64,000 nt of DNA from Terriglobus albidus. GTDB lineage: Bacteria; Acidobacteriota; Terriglobia; Terriglobales; Acidobacteriaceae. Of the stretch, positions 1 to 9,023 are shown piece by piece; the stretch's first letter is position 1, and each line of letters starts with the position of its first letter. A program made the translations under genes and the position numbers. Location: positions 5,952,001 through 6,016,000 of the forward strand of contig NZ_CP042806.1 of NCBI RefSeq assembly GCF_008000815.1, in the 5' to 3' direction. The notes beneath the pieces are model-generated. The model saw only the letters and a program-made list of their open reading frames with translations, made no database searches and had not been told where the DNA came from.

Positions 1-1495
1 GCGTCGCCTGACCCACAGAGAAGGTCTGCGCAGTGCCAGTTACCGCTGCGTAGTTCGTTCCAGCCGTTGCGCTTGAAGTCAGCGAGCATGTGCCCACTCC
101 GACGTAGTGCACCACGCCGCTGGTCACCGTGCAGACGCTGGTCGAGTTCGAGCTCACCGAGGTTGTACCGTCGCCCGTATAGCTGAAGGTCGGCGTAAAG
201 CTACCGCCATAAGTTCCACTGGCGGGAAGGTTCGAGACGCTGATTGTCGGCGTCGCCTGACCGATGGAGAAGGTCTGCGCCGTACTGGTCACAGCCGCAT
301 AGTTCGTGCCCGCCGTAGCGCTCGCTGTCAATGAGCAGGTGCCCACGCCAACGTAGTGCACTACACCGCTGGTCACCGTGCAGATGCTGGTCGAGTTCGA
401 GCTCACCGAGGTTGTACCGTCGCCTGTATAGCTGAAGGTCGGCGTAAAGCTGCCGCCATAAGTTCCACTTGCCGGAAGGTTCGAGATACTGATCGTCGGC
501 GTACCCTGGCCCACAGAGAAGGTCTGTGCTGAACCTGTAACCGTGTTGTAATTCGTACCCGCTGTCGCGCTCGATGTCAGCGAGCAGGTGCCTGTGCCAA
601 CGTAGTGCACTACACCGCTAGTCACCGTGCAGACGCTGGTCGAATTTGAGCTCACCGAAGTTGTGCCATCACCCGTGTAGCTGAAGGTCGGCGTGAAGCT
701 GCCGCCGTAGCTTCCACTCGCTGGAAGGTTCGAGATGCTGATCGTTGGCGTCGCCTGGCCAACGGAGAAGGTCTGCGCCGAACCGGTCACTGCTCCATAG
801 TTCGTGCCTGCCGTCGCGCTTGAGGTCAACGAGCAGGTACCAACCCCGACGTAATGAACCACGCCACTGGTGACGGTGCAGACGCCGGTCGAATTTGAGC
901 TCACCGAAGCTGTGCCATCACCCGTGTAGCTGAAGGTCGGCGTAAAGCTGCCGCCGTAAGTTCCACTCGCCGGAAGGTTCGAGATACTGATTGTCGGCGT
1001 CGCCTGGCCAACGGAGAAAGTCTGCACGCTCCCCGTCACAGCAGCATAGTTCGTGCCCGCCGTCGCACTCGCTGTCATCGAGCATGTGCCCACACCAACG
1101 TAGTGCACTACACCGCTGGTCACAGAGCAGACGCTGGTCGAATTCGAGCTCGCCGAAGCTGTGCCGTCGCCGGTATAGCTGAAGGTCGGCGTAAAGCTGC
1201 CGCCATAAGTCCCGCTAGCTGGCACATTTGAGATGCTGATCGTCGGCGTCGCCTGGCCAACAGAGAAGGTCTGCGCTGTACCCGTGGTTGCGTTGTAGTT
1301 GGTCCCAGCCGTTGCACTCGCTGTCAGCGAACAGGTGCCCGTGCCAACATAGTGCACCACGCCGCTGCTCACGGTACAAACACTGGCCGAGTTCGAGCTT
1401 ACGGATTTCGTACCATCGCCGGTGTAGCTGTATGTCGGTGTAAAGCTGCCGCCATAGGTTCCACTGGCAGGCAGATTCGAGATCGCAATCGTCGT
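1..1495 (-). repeat. Six in-frame 249-bp tandem repeats inside the Ig-like protein
   Basis: Units start at about 2, 251, 500, 749, 998 and 1247. The spacing is exactly 249 bp (83 codons) each time, so the reading frame is kept. The sequence CGTCGCCTGRCC...GAGAAGGTCTGYGC marks each unit. The unit nearest the N-terminus (1247-1495) is the most divergent. The array continues off the left edge. Confidence 0.95.
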
Positions 1496-2827
1496 TGATT
1501 GCTTTGAGGACACCGTTATCGATGTAGTCGCTTCGGCGTCGTCCGAGGTGTTGAGAGTCGTGTCGATCTGCGAGGCGGATACCAGGCCGTAGAAGAAATC
1601 GGTATACGTTCCCACAGTGGCAGGGATCGCGGTCTGGAAGGTCAGATCTGCCGAACCGTTCGCGGGGACAGTGAAGGTACCCGACCAGATCAATGTACTT
1701 CCGTTGATCGATGGATCGGAGATAGAGGCTCCTGCAAAGGTGGAGCTGCCGTTGATGTAGTTCTCCGCGTCCGGCGAGGCCGCCAGGGCATCGATGAATT
1801 CATCCAGGGAAGCCGCAACCGACCCGGAATTGGTGATATGCACCGTATACGTAGCGGTACCGCCGCTAAGCCCGAATGAGGTCGGTGTCACCGACATGGA
1901 CAACAGCAGCGTGTTGGTGGCGGCCTGAATGGGCGGAATATTTCCCAGCGACGAGACCGTGGTGTGTTTGATCTGCGAACCGCTATTGATATACGCAATC
2001 GGCTGTACCGATGTCGTACTGGATGTCGTTCCTGTCACCTGGTAGGTGTACGTCACCGTGTAGTCGGCACTGGCAATCGCCGAAATCGCCGAGGTGGGGA
2101 TCTGCAGCATGTCGGTGTATGTTCCGGTTCCACCGTTGCTGAAAGTAAGGCTGGTCTTGGTGAGCCGGAAGGCATCCGCCGGAAAGCTGGTGCTTGTCTG
2201 AGGGCTCAGGGCGAAGATATTGCTTCCGCCGATACTTCCCGTCGAACCATTCACCGTCACGGTAAAGGTGCTGCCCACGGAAGGTGTCGTCGTCGAAACG
2301 CTTCCACCGGTCACCTTGTTTGCGCTGGCCGCAATCGTATCGTAGACCGTGATGTCGTTCGTGGTCAGCGTCGCAAGAAGATTGTTCGTGGGAGGCCCGA
2401 GATAGACGTCAACCGTAACTCCCTGGGCGGACGAGATGTTGCAGTTGCCGCTGGTAAAGCTGGAGCAATCCACACCCAGAAAAAAATAGGCCGCTTTGGT
2501 CGCCCCCGCCGCCAGCGATCCGAGGTGCGAAACCCCGGTGTCGTTTCCTCCCAGGGAGAGATAGACGGTGCCCCCGGTGAAATTGCCGACCGTAACCCAC
2601 ACGTCCGACAAGTCAGTCGTGCTGTTGTTGGTGACGTTGTAGACAGCATAAAAACCGGTGGGATAGGGCGAGGTCTTCGTATCGACGTAGTAGACGCTGC
2701 TGAAGCTCTGCGTAATCGTGATGTTGTTCTGGGTTGTAGATGCTCCCAGGGATGCGTAAGCGCGGCAGCTTAGACACACCATCCACAACATCGCTAGCAG
2801 GCCGATGACGGCTGACTTTCTGATCAT
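1..2827 (-). CDS. Secreted Ig-like tandem-repeat surface protein, 3' end outside window
   Basis: The frame stays open from an ATG at 2827 to the left edge, about 942 codons. The ATG follows a GGGGAG ribosome-binding site by a few bases, and the first ~25 residues (basic MIRKSAV, then a hydrophobic stretch) form a signal peptide. Residues ~30-300 are Ser/Thr/Asn-rich beta-type sequence. Residues ~305-440 resemble a DUF11/CARDB-type conserved repeat domain (VTPTSFGLSGGTATYTV). From residue ~445 onward the protein consists of near-identical 83-residue units containing YGGSFTPTFSYTGDGT and a pair of cysteines (VCTVTSG...GTCSLTA). Such proteins are usually surface or secreted adhesin-like proteins in Acidobacteriota. 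No catalytic domain is visible and the function is unknown. A cell-wall or sorting signal, if present, would lie in the missing C-terminus. Confidence 0.85.
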   Translation of the reverse strand, partial: MIRKSAVIGLLAMLWMVCLSCRAYASLGASTTQNNITITQSFSSVYYVDTKTSPYPTGFYAVYNVTNNSTTDLSDVWVTVGNFTGGTVYLSLGGNDTGVSHLGSLAAGATKAAYFFLGVDCSSFTSGNCNISSAQGVTVDVYLGPPTNNLLATLTTNDITVYDTIAASANKVTGGSVSTTTPSVGSTFTVTVNGSTGSIGGSNIFALSPQTSTSFPADAFRLTKTSLTFSNGGTGTYTDMLQIPTSAISAIASADYTVTYTYQVTGTTSSTTSVQPIAYINSGSQIKHTTVSSLGNIPPIQAATNTLLLSMSVTPTSFGLSGGTATYTVHITNSGSVAASLDEFIDALAASPDAENYINGSSTFAGASISDPSINGSTLIWSGTFTVPANGSADLTFQTAIPATVGTYTDFFYGLVSASQIDTTLNTSDDAEATTSITVSSKQSTTIAISNLPASGTYGGSFTPTYSYTGDGTKSVSSNSASVCTVSSGVVHYVGTGTCSLTASATAGTNYNATTGTAQTFSVGQATPTISISNVPASGTYGGSFTPTFSYTGDGTASASSNSTSVCSVTSGVVHYVGVGTCSMTASATAGTNYAAVTGSVQTFSVGQATPTISISNLPASGTYGGSFTPTFSYTGDGTASVSSNSTGVCTVTSGVVHYVGVGTCSLTSSATAGTNYGAVTGSAQTFSVGQATPTISISNLPASGSYGGSFTPTFSYTGDGTTSVSSNSTSVCTVTSGVVHYVGTGTCSLTSSATAGTNYNTVTGSAQTFSVGQGTPTISISNLPASGTYGGSFTPTFSYTGDGTTSVSSNSTSICTVTSGVVHYVGVGTCSLTASATAGTNYAAVTSTAQTFSIGQATPTISVSNLPASGTYGGSFTPTFSYTGDGTTSVSSNSTSVCTVTSGVVHYVGVGTCSLTSSATAGTNYAAVTGTAQTFSVGQAT

Positions 2828-3175
2828 GAAACTCCCCTATGTAGCAGCCCCTCGGGCTGTCCAGCTCTCGACTCAGGCTTTTCGTTCGCGGGAGAGTTTC
2901 GTCCGCGGCCAGAAAATGTCAGTTCTTATTGGGGGAGATCGGCTGTCTTGCCCTTGGGCATGAGAGATCTAGGAGGAGAAGCTGAGGATTTTGTCCCGAA
3001 ACGATACACACTGTTATCACCGGGCCAGCGATCCATACTCTGGGACTTATATCGACAAAATTTGTCGCGGCAATAACTGTTGCGCAAGAGAGTGGTGGGA
3101 TTGCCAAATACGCCGCCCTCAGCAGCTGAAGCCGTATGTCGTTCAGCACATCGATACGGCACGGCTTTACAGGCT

Positions 3176-3517
3176 GCGGATAAAAGCGCTGAAGGCGCGC
3201 TCTATACCAGCCTGGGGCAACGCCCCAGGTCTCGGATTGTTAAGAGTCTGAAGGCTGAAGGCCCGATCTATAATCCTCATGCCAAATGGCTGAAGAAGCC
3301 CATCAAGGAAAAGGAAGCACAACTTCTTTGCATAGATGCAAAGGCCCAGCACTACATCTACAGGAGAAATGTTCTTGCGCGAATCTGCCTTCACTGCAGA
3401 GTTATAGAGCGGGCCTTCAGCCCTTTAAGATCTTGTGGGCACTGAGACCTGGGGCGTTGCCCCAGGCTGGTATAGAGCGCGCCTTCAGCGCTTATAGTGC
3501 CTGCCCGAAGGACCGCT
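3176..3517. repeat. Intergenic foldback repeat R1, copy A
   Basis: The left ~55 bp (from 3180, AAAAGCGCTGAAGGCGCGC, through the GGGGCAACGCCCC palindrome) reappears as an imperfect inverted copy at ~3440-3500. An inner inverted pair (CTGAAGGCCCGATCTATA against the complementary sequence near 3405-3425) is also present. The whole element matches 39446-39788, with only the centre differing. Short remnants of family R2 flank it (~3115-3170 and ~3625-3655). No gene is supported between 2828 and 3667. Confidence 0.85.
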
Positions 3518-3667
3518 GAACACCCCAGCCAGCAAAGCTGGCCGGGAACCCGCCGCCCCCGCCCGATTCGAGCGAGGCTCGAACATTTCACGCTTACAAA
3601 ATTGCCCGCGGCCAGGGCCTCTTTCCGCAGCCTGTTTAGCCGCTGAGGTCAAATTTTCCGTCATCTG

Positions 3668-4147
3668 CTATTCCGTACGACTCCTACCCATCTCCCTCAG
3701 ATCCAGCCGGTAACGGCACTTTCTCGGATGGCCGCTCTGATAAATAACGCAATCGGCCGGAACGTCAACGATCTCGATGAACTTCGCTCCCGCACGCTCA
3801 CAGGTGCGGCGTGATGGAATATTGTCCGGGTCACAGGTGATCCACAGCGGATCAATTCCCAACCCACGAGCGATACGCACTAAGAGGCGCAAGGCGCGTG
3901 CTGCATAGCGATGACCGCGATATGCAGGCTCGACAAAATAGCCAACGTGCCCGGCATACCGTTCGACGTGCTCTCCAAGGCCTGCCCTCAGATTGATTCT
4001 CCCAATCTCGACTCCCGTATTGAGATCAATCATGCGGAAGAAGTAGGTAGGTACTTGGTGAACCGGATGAGGCGATACCGTATCGAGCTCAAGACCCAGC
4101 GAACCATCGATGAGCGAATGACCTTTTAACAGACTCGGCGGTCGCAT
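3668..4147 (-). CDS. GNAT-family N-acetyltransferase
   Basis: 159 residues, the usual size for a single GNAT domain. Residues ~67-90 hold motif A (GYFVEPAYRGHRYAARAL), whose R-G-x-x-x-A core binds the pyrophosphate of acetyl-CoA. NIPSRRTCERAGA further on is the typical motif-B helix where an asparagine follows the splayed strand. It transfers an acetyl group to an amine; the substrate cannot be told from sequence. The ATG lies 9 bp from the edge of the R3 repeat (4156-4271), so the promoter must lie inside or beyond that repeat. No clear ribosome-binding site precedes the ATG. The upstream gene is murJ on the same strand. Confidence 0.8.
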   Translation of the reverse strand: MRPPSLLKGHSLIDGSLGLELDTVSPHPVHQVPTYFFRMIDLNTGVEIGRINLRAGLGEHVERYAGHVGYFVEPAYRGHRYAARALRLLVRIARGLGIDPLWITCDPDNIPSRRTCERAGAKFIEIVDVPADCVIYQSGHPRKCRYRLDLREMGRSRTE

Positions 4148-4155
4148 TCACTGAT

Positions 4156-4271
4156 TAGAGCATTTTCCCTGTAACTGGGTATTCCGGAAAAGTGGTGCAG
4201 CGCCGTTTTCATTGCGGAAAACGCCCATAGATGCGGAGGCCCTACTCTGCGCCTCCAGGGAAAATGCTCTA
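4156..4271. repeat. MITE-like intergenic repeat R3, copy 1
   Basis: A 116-bp element with perfect 16-bp inverted ends (TAGAGCATTTTCCCTG at 4156-4171, its complement at 4256-4271). It carries an internal GTTTTC...GAAAAC palindrome next to CATAGATG. It fills the whole gap between the murJ stop and the acetyltransferase start. Related copies lie at 11771, 20731 and 46148. It encodes no protein. Confidence 0.88.
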
Positions 4272-4274
4272 TAG

Positions 4275-5855
4275 TTATCCGCGACGCTTGATGAGCCGGT
4301 TAACCGCACCCATATTTCCGACACCGATCCACTGGGTCACCGCCAGGTAGATAACCCCGAACGTCACCAGCACAGTCGGCCCAACCAGCAGCGGAGCATG
4401 GAACGGTAAAACCCGCTTAAGTCCCCAGCCGGCAACCGCGGCCACAATCGCAACCAGCCATAACTTAGCGGTACGAGATCTGGACGAGGGAACGGCGCCG
4501 ATCTGACGGTGCAGCGCCCGGCGCAATAAAAGGAACTCCAGCCACCCGGCAACACCGGCAGAAAGAGTCAGGCCCGCGCTGCCCCAACGCAGATCGATAC
4601 CAATCAGAGGCGGCAATTTCAACGCGCAAAGATACCCAAGGGCCAGCGTAAGCGTCACCCGAACGAGGGCAAACCTGAGTGGCGTGCGCGTATTCCGAAG
4701 AGCATAAAAGGCAGAGGAATAAAGACGTCCCGAAGTAGAGGCAAGTAGACCGACCGCGGAACCTGCCAGGATTGCCCAGACGAAGAGGACATCACCGCCC
4801 TGAAAGTGTCCCGTGCGGTAGATGGTCGACACAACGACATCGCCCAGCACAACGAACGCCACCGCTGACGGGATGACGAAGAACGCGATCTGCTGCAGCC
4901 CCTGCTTCAGGCGGTTGCGAAGAGCCTCGGCGATCTCATCCTGCGTGCCCAAAGCACTGGACATCGCCGGCAGCTCCGCGGCCGACACCGCCATTCCGAA
5001 CAAGCTGACCGGCAGAGTGTAAAGCGTTTGCGCATATCCCAGGGCTGCCACGGCTCCGGTGCCGAGAAAGCTGGCCAGCCAGGAGTCGATATAGGCGCTG
5101 ATCTGGACGACTCCGCGGCTTAGAAAGACCGGGAAGAAGTTCTTTGCAACAGTGCGAACATGCACCGTCACCAGCTTGAGCTGCAGACGCAACGGCATCA
5201 GCAAGCGAATCACCGTTGGCAGCTGTACAGCAAACTGCAACGCGCTGCCAACGACCGAGCCGATCGCAAGCAGCACCGCCAGACGGGATTCGGAGTGATG
5301 ACCGCCTCCCCAGATCAGGGTTGCAATCAAAGCAACGTTCCACATCACCGGAGCAGCGTATGACAACAGGAACCGGCGATGACTGTTCAGAATGCCGAGG
5401 CACCATGCAGAGAGCACCAGCAGCGCTGCGCCGGGAAAGAGAATCTGTACCAGGTGAATGGTAAGCAGCCGTTTCTCACCATGAAAGCCAGGCGCAATCA
5501 GGTCGATGAGCCACGGCGTAATCAGAATTCCGGCAACGACGAAGATTGTTCCCACGAAGAACAACAGAGAAAAGATGGCCTCAGCCAGTTCGGAGGCCTC
5601 TTCGTGCCGCTCCTCGGCATTCAGGCGCGCATACACCGGGATAAACGATGCCGAAAGTACGCCTTCTCCGAAGAGATTTTGAAGGAAGTTGGGGATGCGG
5701 AACGCTGCACGAAAGGCATCGGCGGCATCGGAGTTGCCAAAGTAATGCGCAAAGATCCGGTCGCGGACCAGGCCGACGACACGGCTGAGCAGAATGCCCG
5801 TTGCAACGGCCAGCGCGTGTGTCTTGGCGGAACTGCTGCGAGTCTGTGTCTTCAA
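4275..5855 (-). CDS. murJ: MurJ (MviN) lipid II flippase
   Basis: A polytopic membrane protein of about 526 residues, with many hydrophobic segments spread over the length. The MVF/MviN signature at the N-terminus is clear (ATGILLSRVVGLVRDRIFA, then FRIPNFLQNLFGEGVLS and FIPVYA). MurJ flips lipid II across the inner membrane for peptidoglycan synthesis. The longest frame begins at 5942, but its first 29 codons look non-coding and a TATAAT box lies inside them (5862-5867). I prefer a TTG at 5855 preceded by CGAGG, giving LKTQTRSSSAKTHALAV. The C-terminal ~60 residues, after the last predicted membrane spans, are basic. The gene is divergent from the one at 6033. Confidence 0.93.
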   Translation of the reverse strand: MKTQTRSSSAKTHALAVATGILLSRVVGLVRDRIFAHYFGNSDAADAFRAAFRIPNFLQNLFGEGVLSASFIPVYARLNAEERHEEASELAEAIFSLLFFVGTIFVVAGILITPWLIDLIAPGFHGEKRLLTIHLVQILFPGAALLVLSAWCLGILNSHRRFLLSYAAPVMWNVALIATLIWGGGHHSESRLAVLLAIGSVVGSALQFAVQLPTVIRLLMPLRLQLKLVTVHVRTVAKNFFPVFLSRGVVQISAYIDSWLASFLGTGAVAALGYAQTLYTLPVSLFGMAVSAAELPAMSSALGTQDEIAEALRNRLKQGLQQIAFFVIPSAVAFVVLGDVVVSTIYRTGHFQGGDVLFVWAILAGSAVGLLASTSGRLYSSAFYALRNTRTPLRFALVRVTLTLALGYLCALKLPPLIGIDLRWGSAGLTLSAGVAGWLEFLLLRRALHRQIGAVPSSRSRTAKLWLVAIVAAVAGWGLKRVLPFHAPLLVGPTVLVTFGVIYLAVTQWIGVGNMGAVNRLIKRRG

Positions 5856-5861
5856 ACCTCG

Positions 5862-5867
5862 ATTATA
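5862..5867 (-). promoter_or_regulatory. murJ: Candidate -10 box for murJ
   Basis: On the minus strand this reads TATAAT, 6 bp upstream of the preferred TTG start. No convincing -35 hexamer is visible at 16-18 bp. If it is real, the transcript would start only a few bases before, or at, the start codon, giving a leaderless or very short-leader mRNA. Confidence 0.3.
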
Positions 5868-6032
5868 AAAACAGCACCGGTCTCTCTCTGCACAGGCCCT
5901 CCACAGCAGCCCCCATCCGCCGGAATTTTCTCCCGTTTTCAAAGTCTTTTCCCTGCCGGGGTGTCCAGTAAGATATACCTCTCTGATTCGTTCGGCTTTT
6001 TAGACCTACTGAAAGGCGGCTGGGCAGAATTG

Positions 6033-7250
6033 ATGAACGACGACCTTCTGGCAAAGGCCCGGCAGTACGCAAAACAGGCAGATCTCTCCATACGCGCCGC
6101 CGCACTATTGCGTATTGCGCGAGCTGAGTCCGTCAAAGACATCTCCAGCGCTCGCCGAAGCTTGATGGACGGGCTTGCTCTGCTCGACGAACTTCCGAAA
6201 AGAGGCAGCGACCATCTCCACGACGAAGCGCGTGAGGTTGCGGCGGCAGTCGATCCCAGGATGTTAGATCAGACTCCGTCGGAAACACCCCATCATGGTT
6301 TCCCGGAAAGAACCGTCCAGATCATGGTCGAACACGGTCACATCGATCCAGCGGTGAACTATCTGCTCGCATGTGATGCCCCGGACTCATTTCCCTTCCT
6401 CTATCTGGGCAACGTCCTGCATAAGCTCGATCCCATGAACGCCGCCGATGCCGGCCGGCGCGTTGCGATACTACGCAAAGCATTCGAGATGTGGCGAGCG
6501 GATATTTTCAATTCGGACCGCGATCGCAGACACTTCCTCTATATCTTCGGCCGCGCATGGAAGGAGCTTCCTCCGCAGGAAGCTCTCGCGATGGTGCACG
6601 CCATCGTCGACGAGGCACTCCAGGAACCCGATTACGGAATCTCCGCCGGCTACCCCGACGGCGTTCATTTCAGCTCACTTCGCCAGAACTCGATCTTCCA
6701 GGTGCTGCACATCCTCATGCATCTGGATCCTCCGCGCGCCAGAGCTCTTATCGACTCGCACGATCAGCTTGCCGCAGCAGTACACCGCTATCCAAACGGG
6801 CGCGAAACGATAGAGCAGGAGGCCGCGGCTGAAGCAGAGCGGCTGAAGGCCGCAGGATCGACCCGTGACCGTGGAGGCTATGTTCTCACAGGCAGTCGTA
6901 AAGATTTTCCGAGACAGCTCAGGCTCATGGAGGCGATTCGCTCGGGAGAGTTCGACTTTCCCTTCGAAGACGCCACCGAAGAGTACCGCGAAGATACCTC
7001 TGCCGCATCACCGAACTTCGCACCGAAAGCATTCTGGCCGTCTACCGGAGCATTTCGCTCTGTTGCATACCAGGCCGGCAAGCGGCTGGGTATCGATGCC
7101 ATACCGTTATTAGAACGGATTGAAGATCCGGATCTCCGCCTGTTCGCCATGATTGAGCTGGCCGCGGCAATGAACGGCGTTCCGCCACCTTCGGTTAGGT
7201 GGATGAGGCGGCCGCGCCCAAATCCGTATAAATACCGCCGCCGGAGATAG
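6033..7250 (+). CDS. Hypothetical helical protein
   Basis: 405 residues from the ATG at 6033, which follows GAAAGGCGG. The frame is open further upstream (to 5379), but that part is antisense to murJ and is not protein-like. The product is soluble, without signal peptide or membrane segments. It is rich in helix-forming stretches (SIRAAALLRIARAESVKDIS; DAGRRVAILRKAFEMW) that look like alpha-solenoid repeats. The C-terminus is basic and Pro/Arg-rich. I do not recognise the family. It is not in an obvious operon: murJ is divergent and the esterase follows after 133 bp. Confidence 0.7.
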   Translation: MNDDLLAKARQYAKQADLSIRAAALLRIARAESVKDISSARRSLMDGLALLDELPKRGSDHLHDEAREVAAAVDPRMLDQTPSETPHHGFPERTVQIMVEHGHIDPAVNYLLACDAPDSFPFLYLGNVLHKLDPMNAADAGRRVAILRKAFEMWRADIFNSDRDRRHFLYIFGRAWKELPPQEALAMVHAIVDEALQEPDYGISAGYPDGVHFSSLRQNSIFQVLHILMHLDPPRARALIDSHDQLAAAVHRYPNGRETIEQEAAAEAERLKAAGSTRDRGGYVLTGSRKDFPRQLRLMEAIRSGEFDFPFEDATEEYREDTSAASPNFAPKAFWPSTGAFRSVAYQAGKRLGIDAIPLLERIEDPDLRLFAMIELAAAMNGVPPPSVRWMRRPRPNPYKYRRRR

Positions 7251-7383
7251 ACAGCGACCGTAGAAAAGCAGCCGGGCTTGTCATGAAGGAACCCTGATGG
7301 CCGCTTTATCGTTTGCCCCCAATGCGGCTTGCAACTTTCAACGGGCAGTGGCTATCGTGATCCCGTCCCAAAAAGGACACGAT

Positions 7384-8946
7384 ATGAAGATCCGTAATGC
7401 TTTGCTCAGCGGCATATCTCTCGCTTGTCTCTCCGCCGGATGGCTCCACGCGCAGGCACCCGCACCCAAAGTGAAAACAGCGCAGGGCGAAGCCGCGGGC
7501 AAGTGGATTCGCGACGGAAATGAGAAAGCCTTCCTCGGCCTGCCCTATGCTGCTCCGCCGGTCGGCAATCTTCGTTGGAAGGCTCCTCAACCGCCTTCCG
7601 CATGGAGCGGCGTACGTGATGCAACAAAGTTCGGCAATCGTTGCCAGCAGTGGCATGTGTGGGACGACTATATCTTTACCGACGCCGGTCCCTCCGAAGA
7701 CTGCCTTTACCTCAATGTCTACACACCAGCAGCAGCGAAGCAGGGCAGCAAACTCCCCGTCATGGTCTGGATTCACGGCGGAGGCTTCCTCGCCGGCGCT
7801 GCCTCCGAGCCGCGCTATACCAATCCTGCTCTCGTTGCGAAGGGCGTCATCGTCGTCACACTGAACTACCGCCTGAACGTCTTCGGTTTCCTCGCCAGTG
7901 AAGACCTGGCCAAAGAACAGGGCGGCCATGCCGGCAACTACGGCTTTATGGATGAGGTCGCCGCGCTGCGCTGGGTGAAGGCAAACATCGCCGCATTTGG
8001 AGGCGATGCCAACAACGTCACCATCTTCGGCGAAAGCGCCGGATCCTTTGCCATCAGCGCGCTTACCGTGGCTCCCTCGGCACGCGGCCTGTTTCACAAG
8101 TTCATCGGAGAGAGCGGCGCCTTCTTCGGCAGCGCCATTCCAATGACAGCCGCCAATGAACGCGCCAAACGCGATCAGGCTTTCGTCACCGCACTCGGCG
8201 CAAACAATCTCGAAGAGCTTCGTGCTCTACCCGCTGAAAAAATTCTTGAAGCCACACAGAAGCAGCGCGGCATCGGCTTCTCCGCCGTCGTCGATGGAAC
8301 CTTCCTTCCCGAGTCTCTACAGGACGCCTACGCCGCAGGCCGGCAGACACACGTACCGTCCATCATCGGCTGGAATCGTGACGAACGCGCCGGCACGCTC
8401 TCCAAAGACATGACCGCTGAAAAGTGGAAGGCTTATGCCAAAGAGCACTACGGTGCAAAGGCCGACGAATTCCTCGCAGCCTTCCCTGCCAACACCGACG
8501 AGCAAGCCATTCGCTCCGCGGATGACTTCACCACCAACGGCTTCATTGCCATGGGAGCATGGAGATGGGCAGAGGCACAAAGTAAGACAGGACAATCACC
8601 TGTCTATCGCTTTCGCTTCGATCGCCCTGCCCCGGCAGAGCCCCTCCACCCGACAGGCAAATACGCCTTCCACTCCACTGAGCTTGAGTATGTCTTCGGC
8701 ACCCTCGATGCCCGTCAGGGAGCGACATGGCAACCAGCCGACCGCAAACTGAGCGATGAAGTCGTCACCTACTGGGCCAACTTCGCCCAGACCGGGGACC
8801 CGAACGGTAACGGTTTACCCAAGTGGCCACGCTATGACAAGGAGAAGAAGCTGATTCATCTCGACGATCCGATAACCGTCAGCCCGGACACAACGCACGC
8901 CGAGTTCGAGTTTCTTGCAGACGAGCCGGCGCAGGCGATGCGTTAG
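7384..8946 (+). CDS. Secreted type-B carboxylesterase
   Basis: 520 residues. The start at 7384 follows AAAAAGGACA and gives a clean Sec signal peptide (MKIRNALLSG..., cleavage after LHAQA); the in-frame start at 7297 would bury it. The alpha/beta-hydrolase carboxylesterase family features are all present: EDCLYLNVY (105-113), oxyanion hole HGGGF (131-135), nucleophile elbow GESAGS with Ser218, and the His region HSTELEYVFG near the C-terminal third. The length fits the family. It probably hydrolyses carboxylic esters in the periplasm or outside the cell; the substrate is unknown. It stands alone, followed by an R2 repeat. Confidence 0.93.
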   Translation: MKIRNALLSGISLACLSAGWLHAQAPAPKVKTAQGEAAGKWIRDGNEKAFLGLPYAAPPVGNLRWKAPQPPSAWSGVRDATKFGNRCQQWHVWDDYIFTDAGPSEDCLYLNVYTPAAAKQGSKLPVMVWIHGGGFLAGAASEPRYTNPALVAKGVIVVTLNYRLNVFGFLASEDLAKEQGGHAGNYGFMDEVAALRWVKANIAAFGGDANNVTIFGESAGSFAISALTVAPSARGLFHKFIGESGAFFGSAIPMTAANERAKRDQAFVTALGANNLEELRALPAEKILEATQKQRGIGFSAVVDGTFLPESLQDAYAAGRQTHVPSIIGWNRDERAGTLSKDMTAEKWKAYAKEHYGAKADEFLAAFPANTDEQAIRSADDFTTNGFIAMGAWRWAEAQSKTGQSPVYRFRFDRPAPAEPLHPTGKYAFHSTELEYVFGTLDARQGATWQPADRKLSDEVVTYWANFAQTGDPNGNGLPKWPRYDKEKKLIHLDDPITVSPDTTHAEFEFLADEPAQAMR

Positions 8947-9023
8947 TGGCGTCGTCAGATGATGGTATTTTTGTCTGTCACTTCGGAGCATCAGCGGAGA
9001 AATCTGGTTCTCCGCTGCGCAGA

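Noticed and set aside
1-1495. CRISPR array
   Set aside because: The repeats are 249 bp, in frame and without spacers; they are coding tandem repeats.
1964-2773. Plus-strand open frame of 269 codons
   Set aside because: It is antisense to the Ig-like repeat protein, which has a signal peptide, ribosome-binding site and in-frame repeats. The plus frame is Arg/Gly-rich and not protein-like.
5379-6032. Upstream extension of the hypothetical gene at 6033
   Set aside because: This part is antisense to murJ, has no ribosome-binding site and reads as unordered charged sequence. A good site precedes the ATG at 6033.
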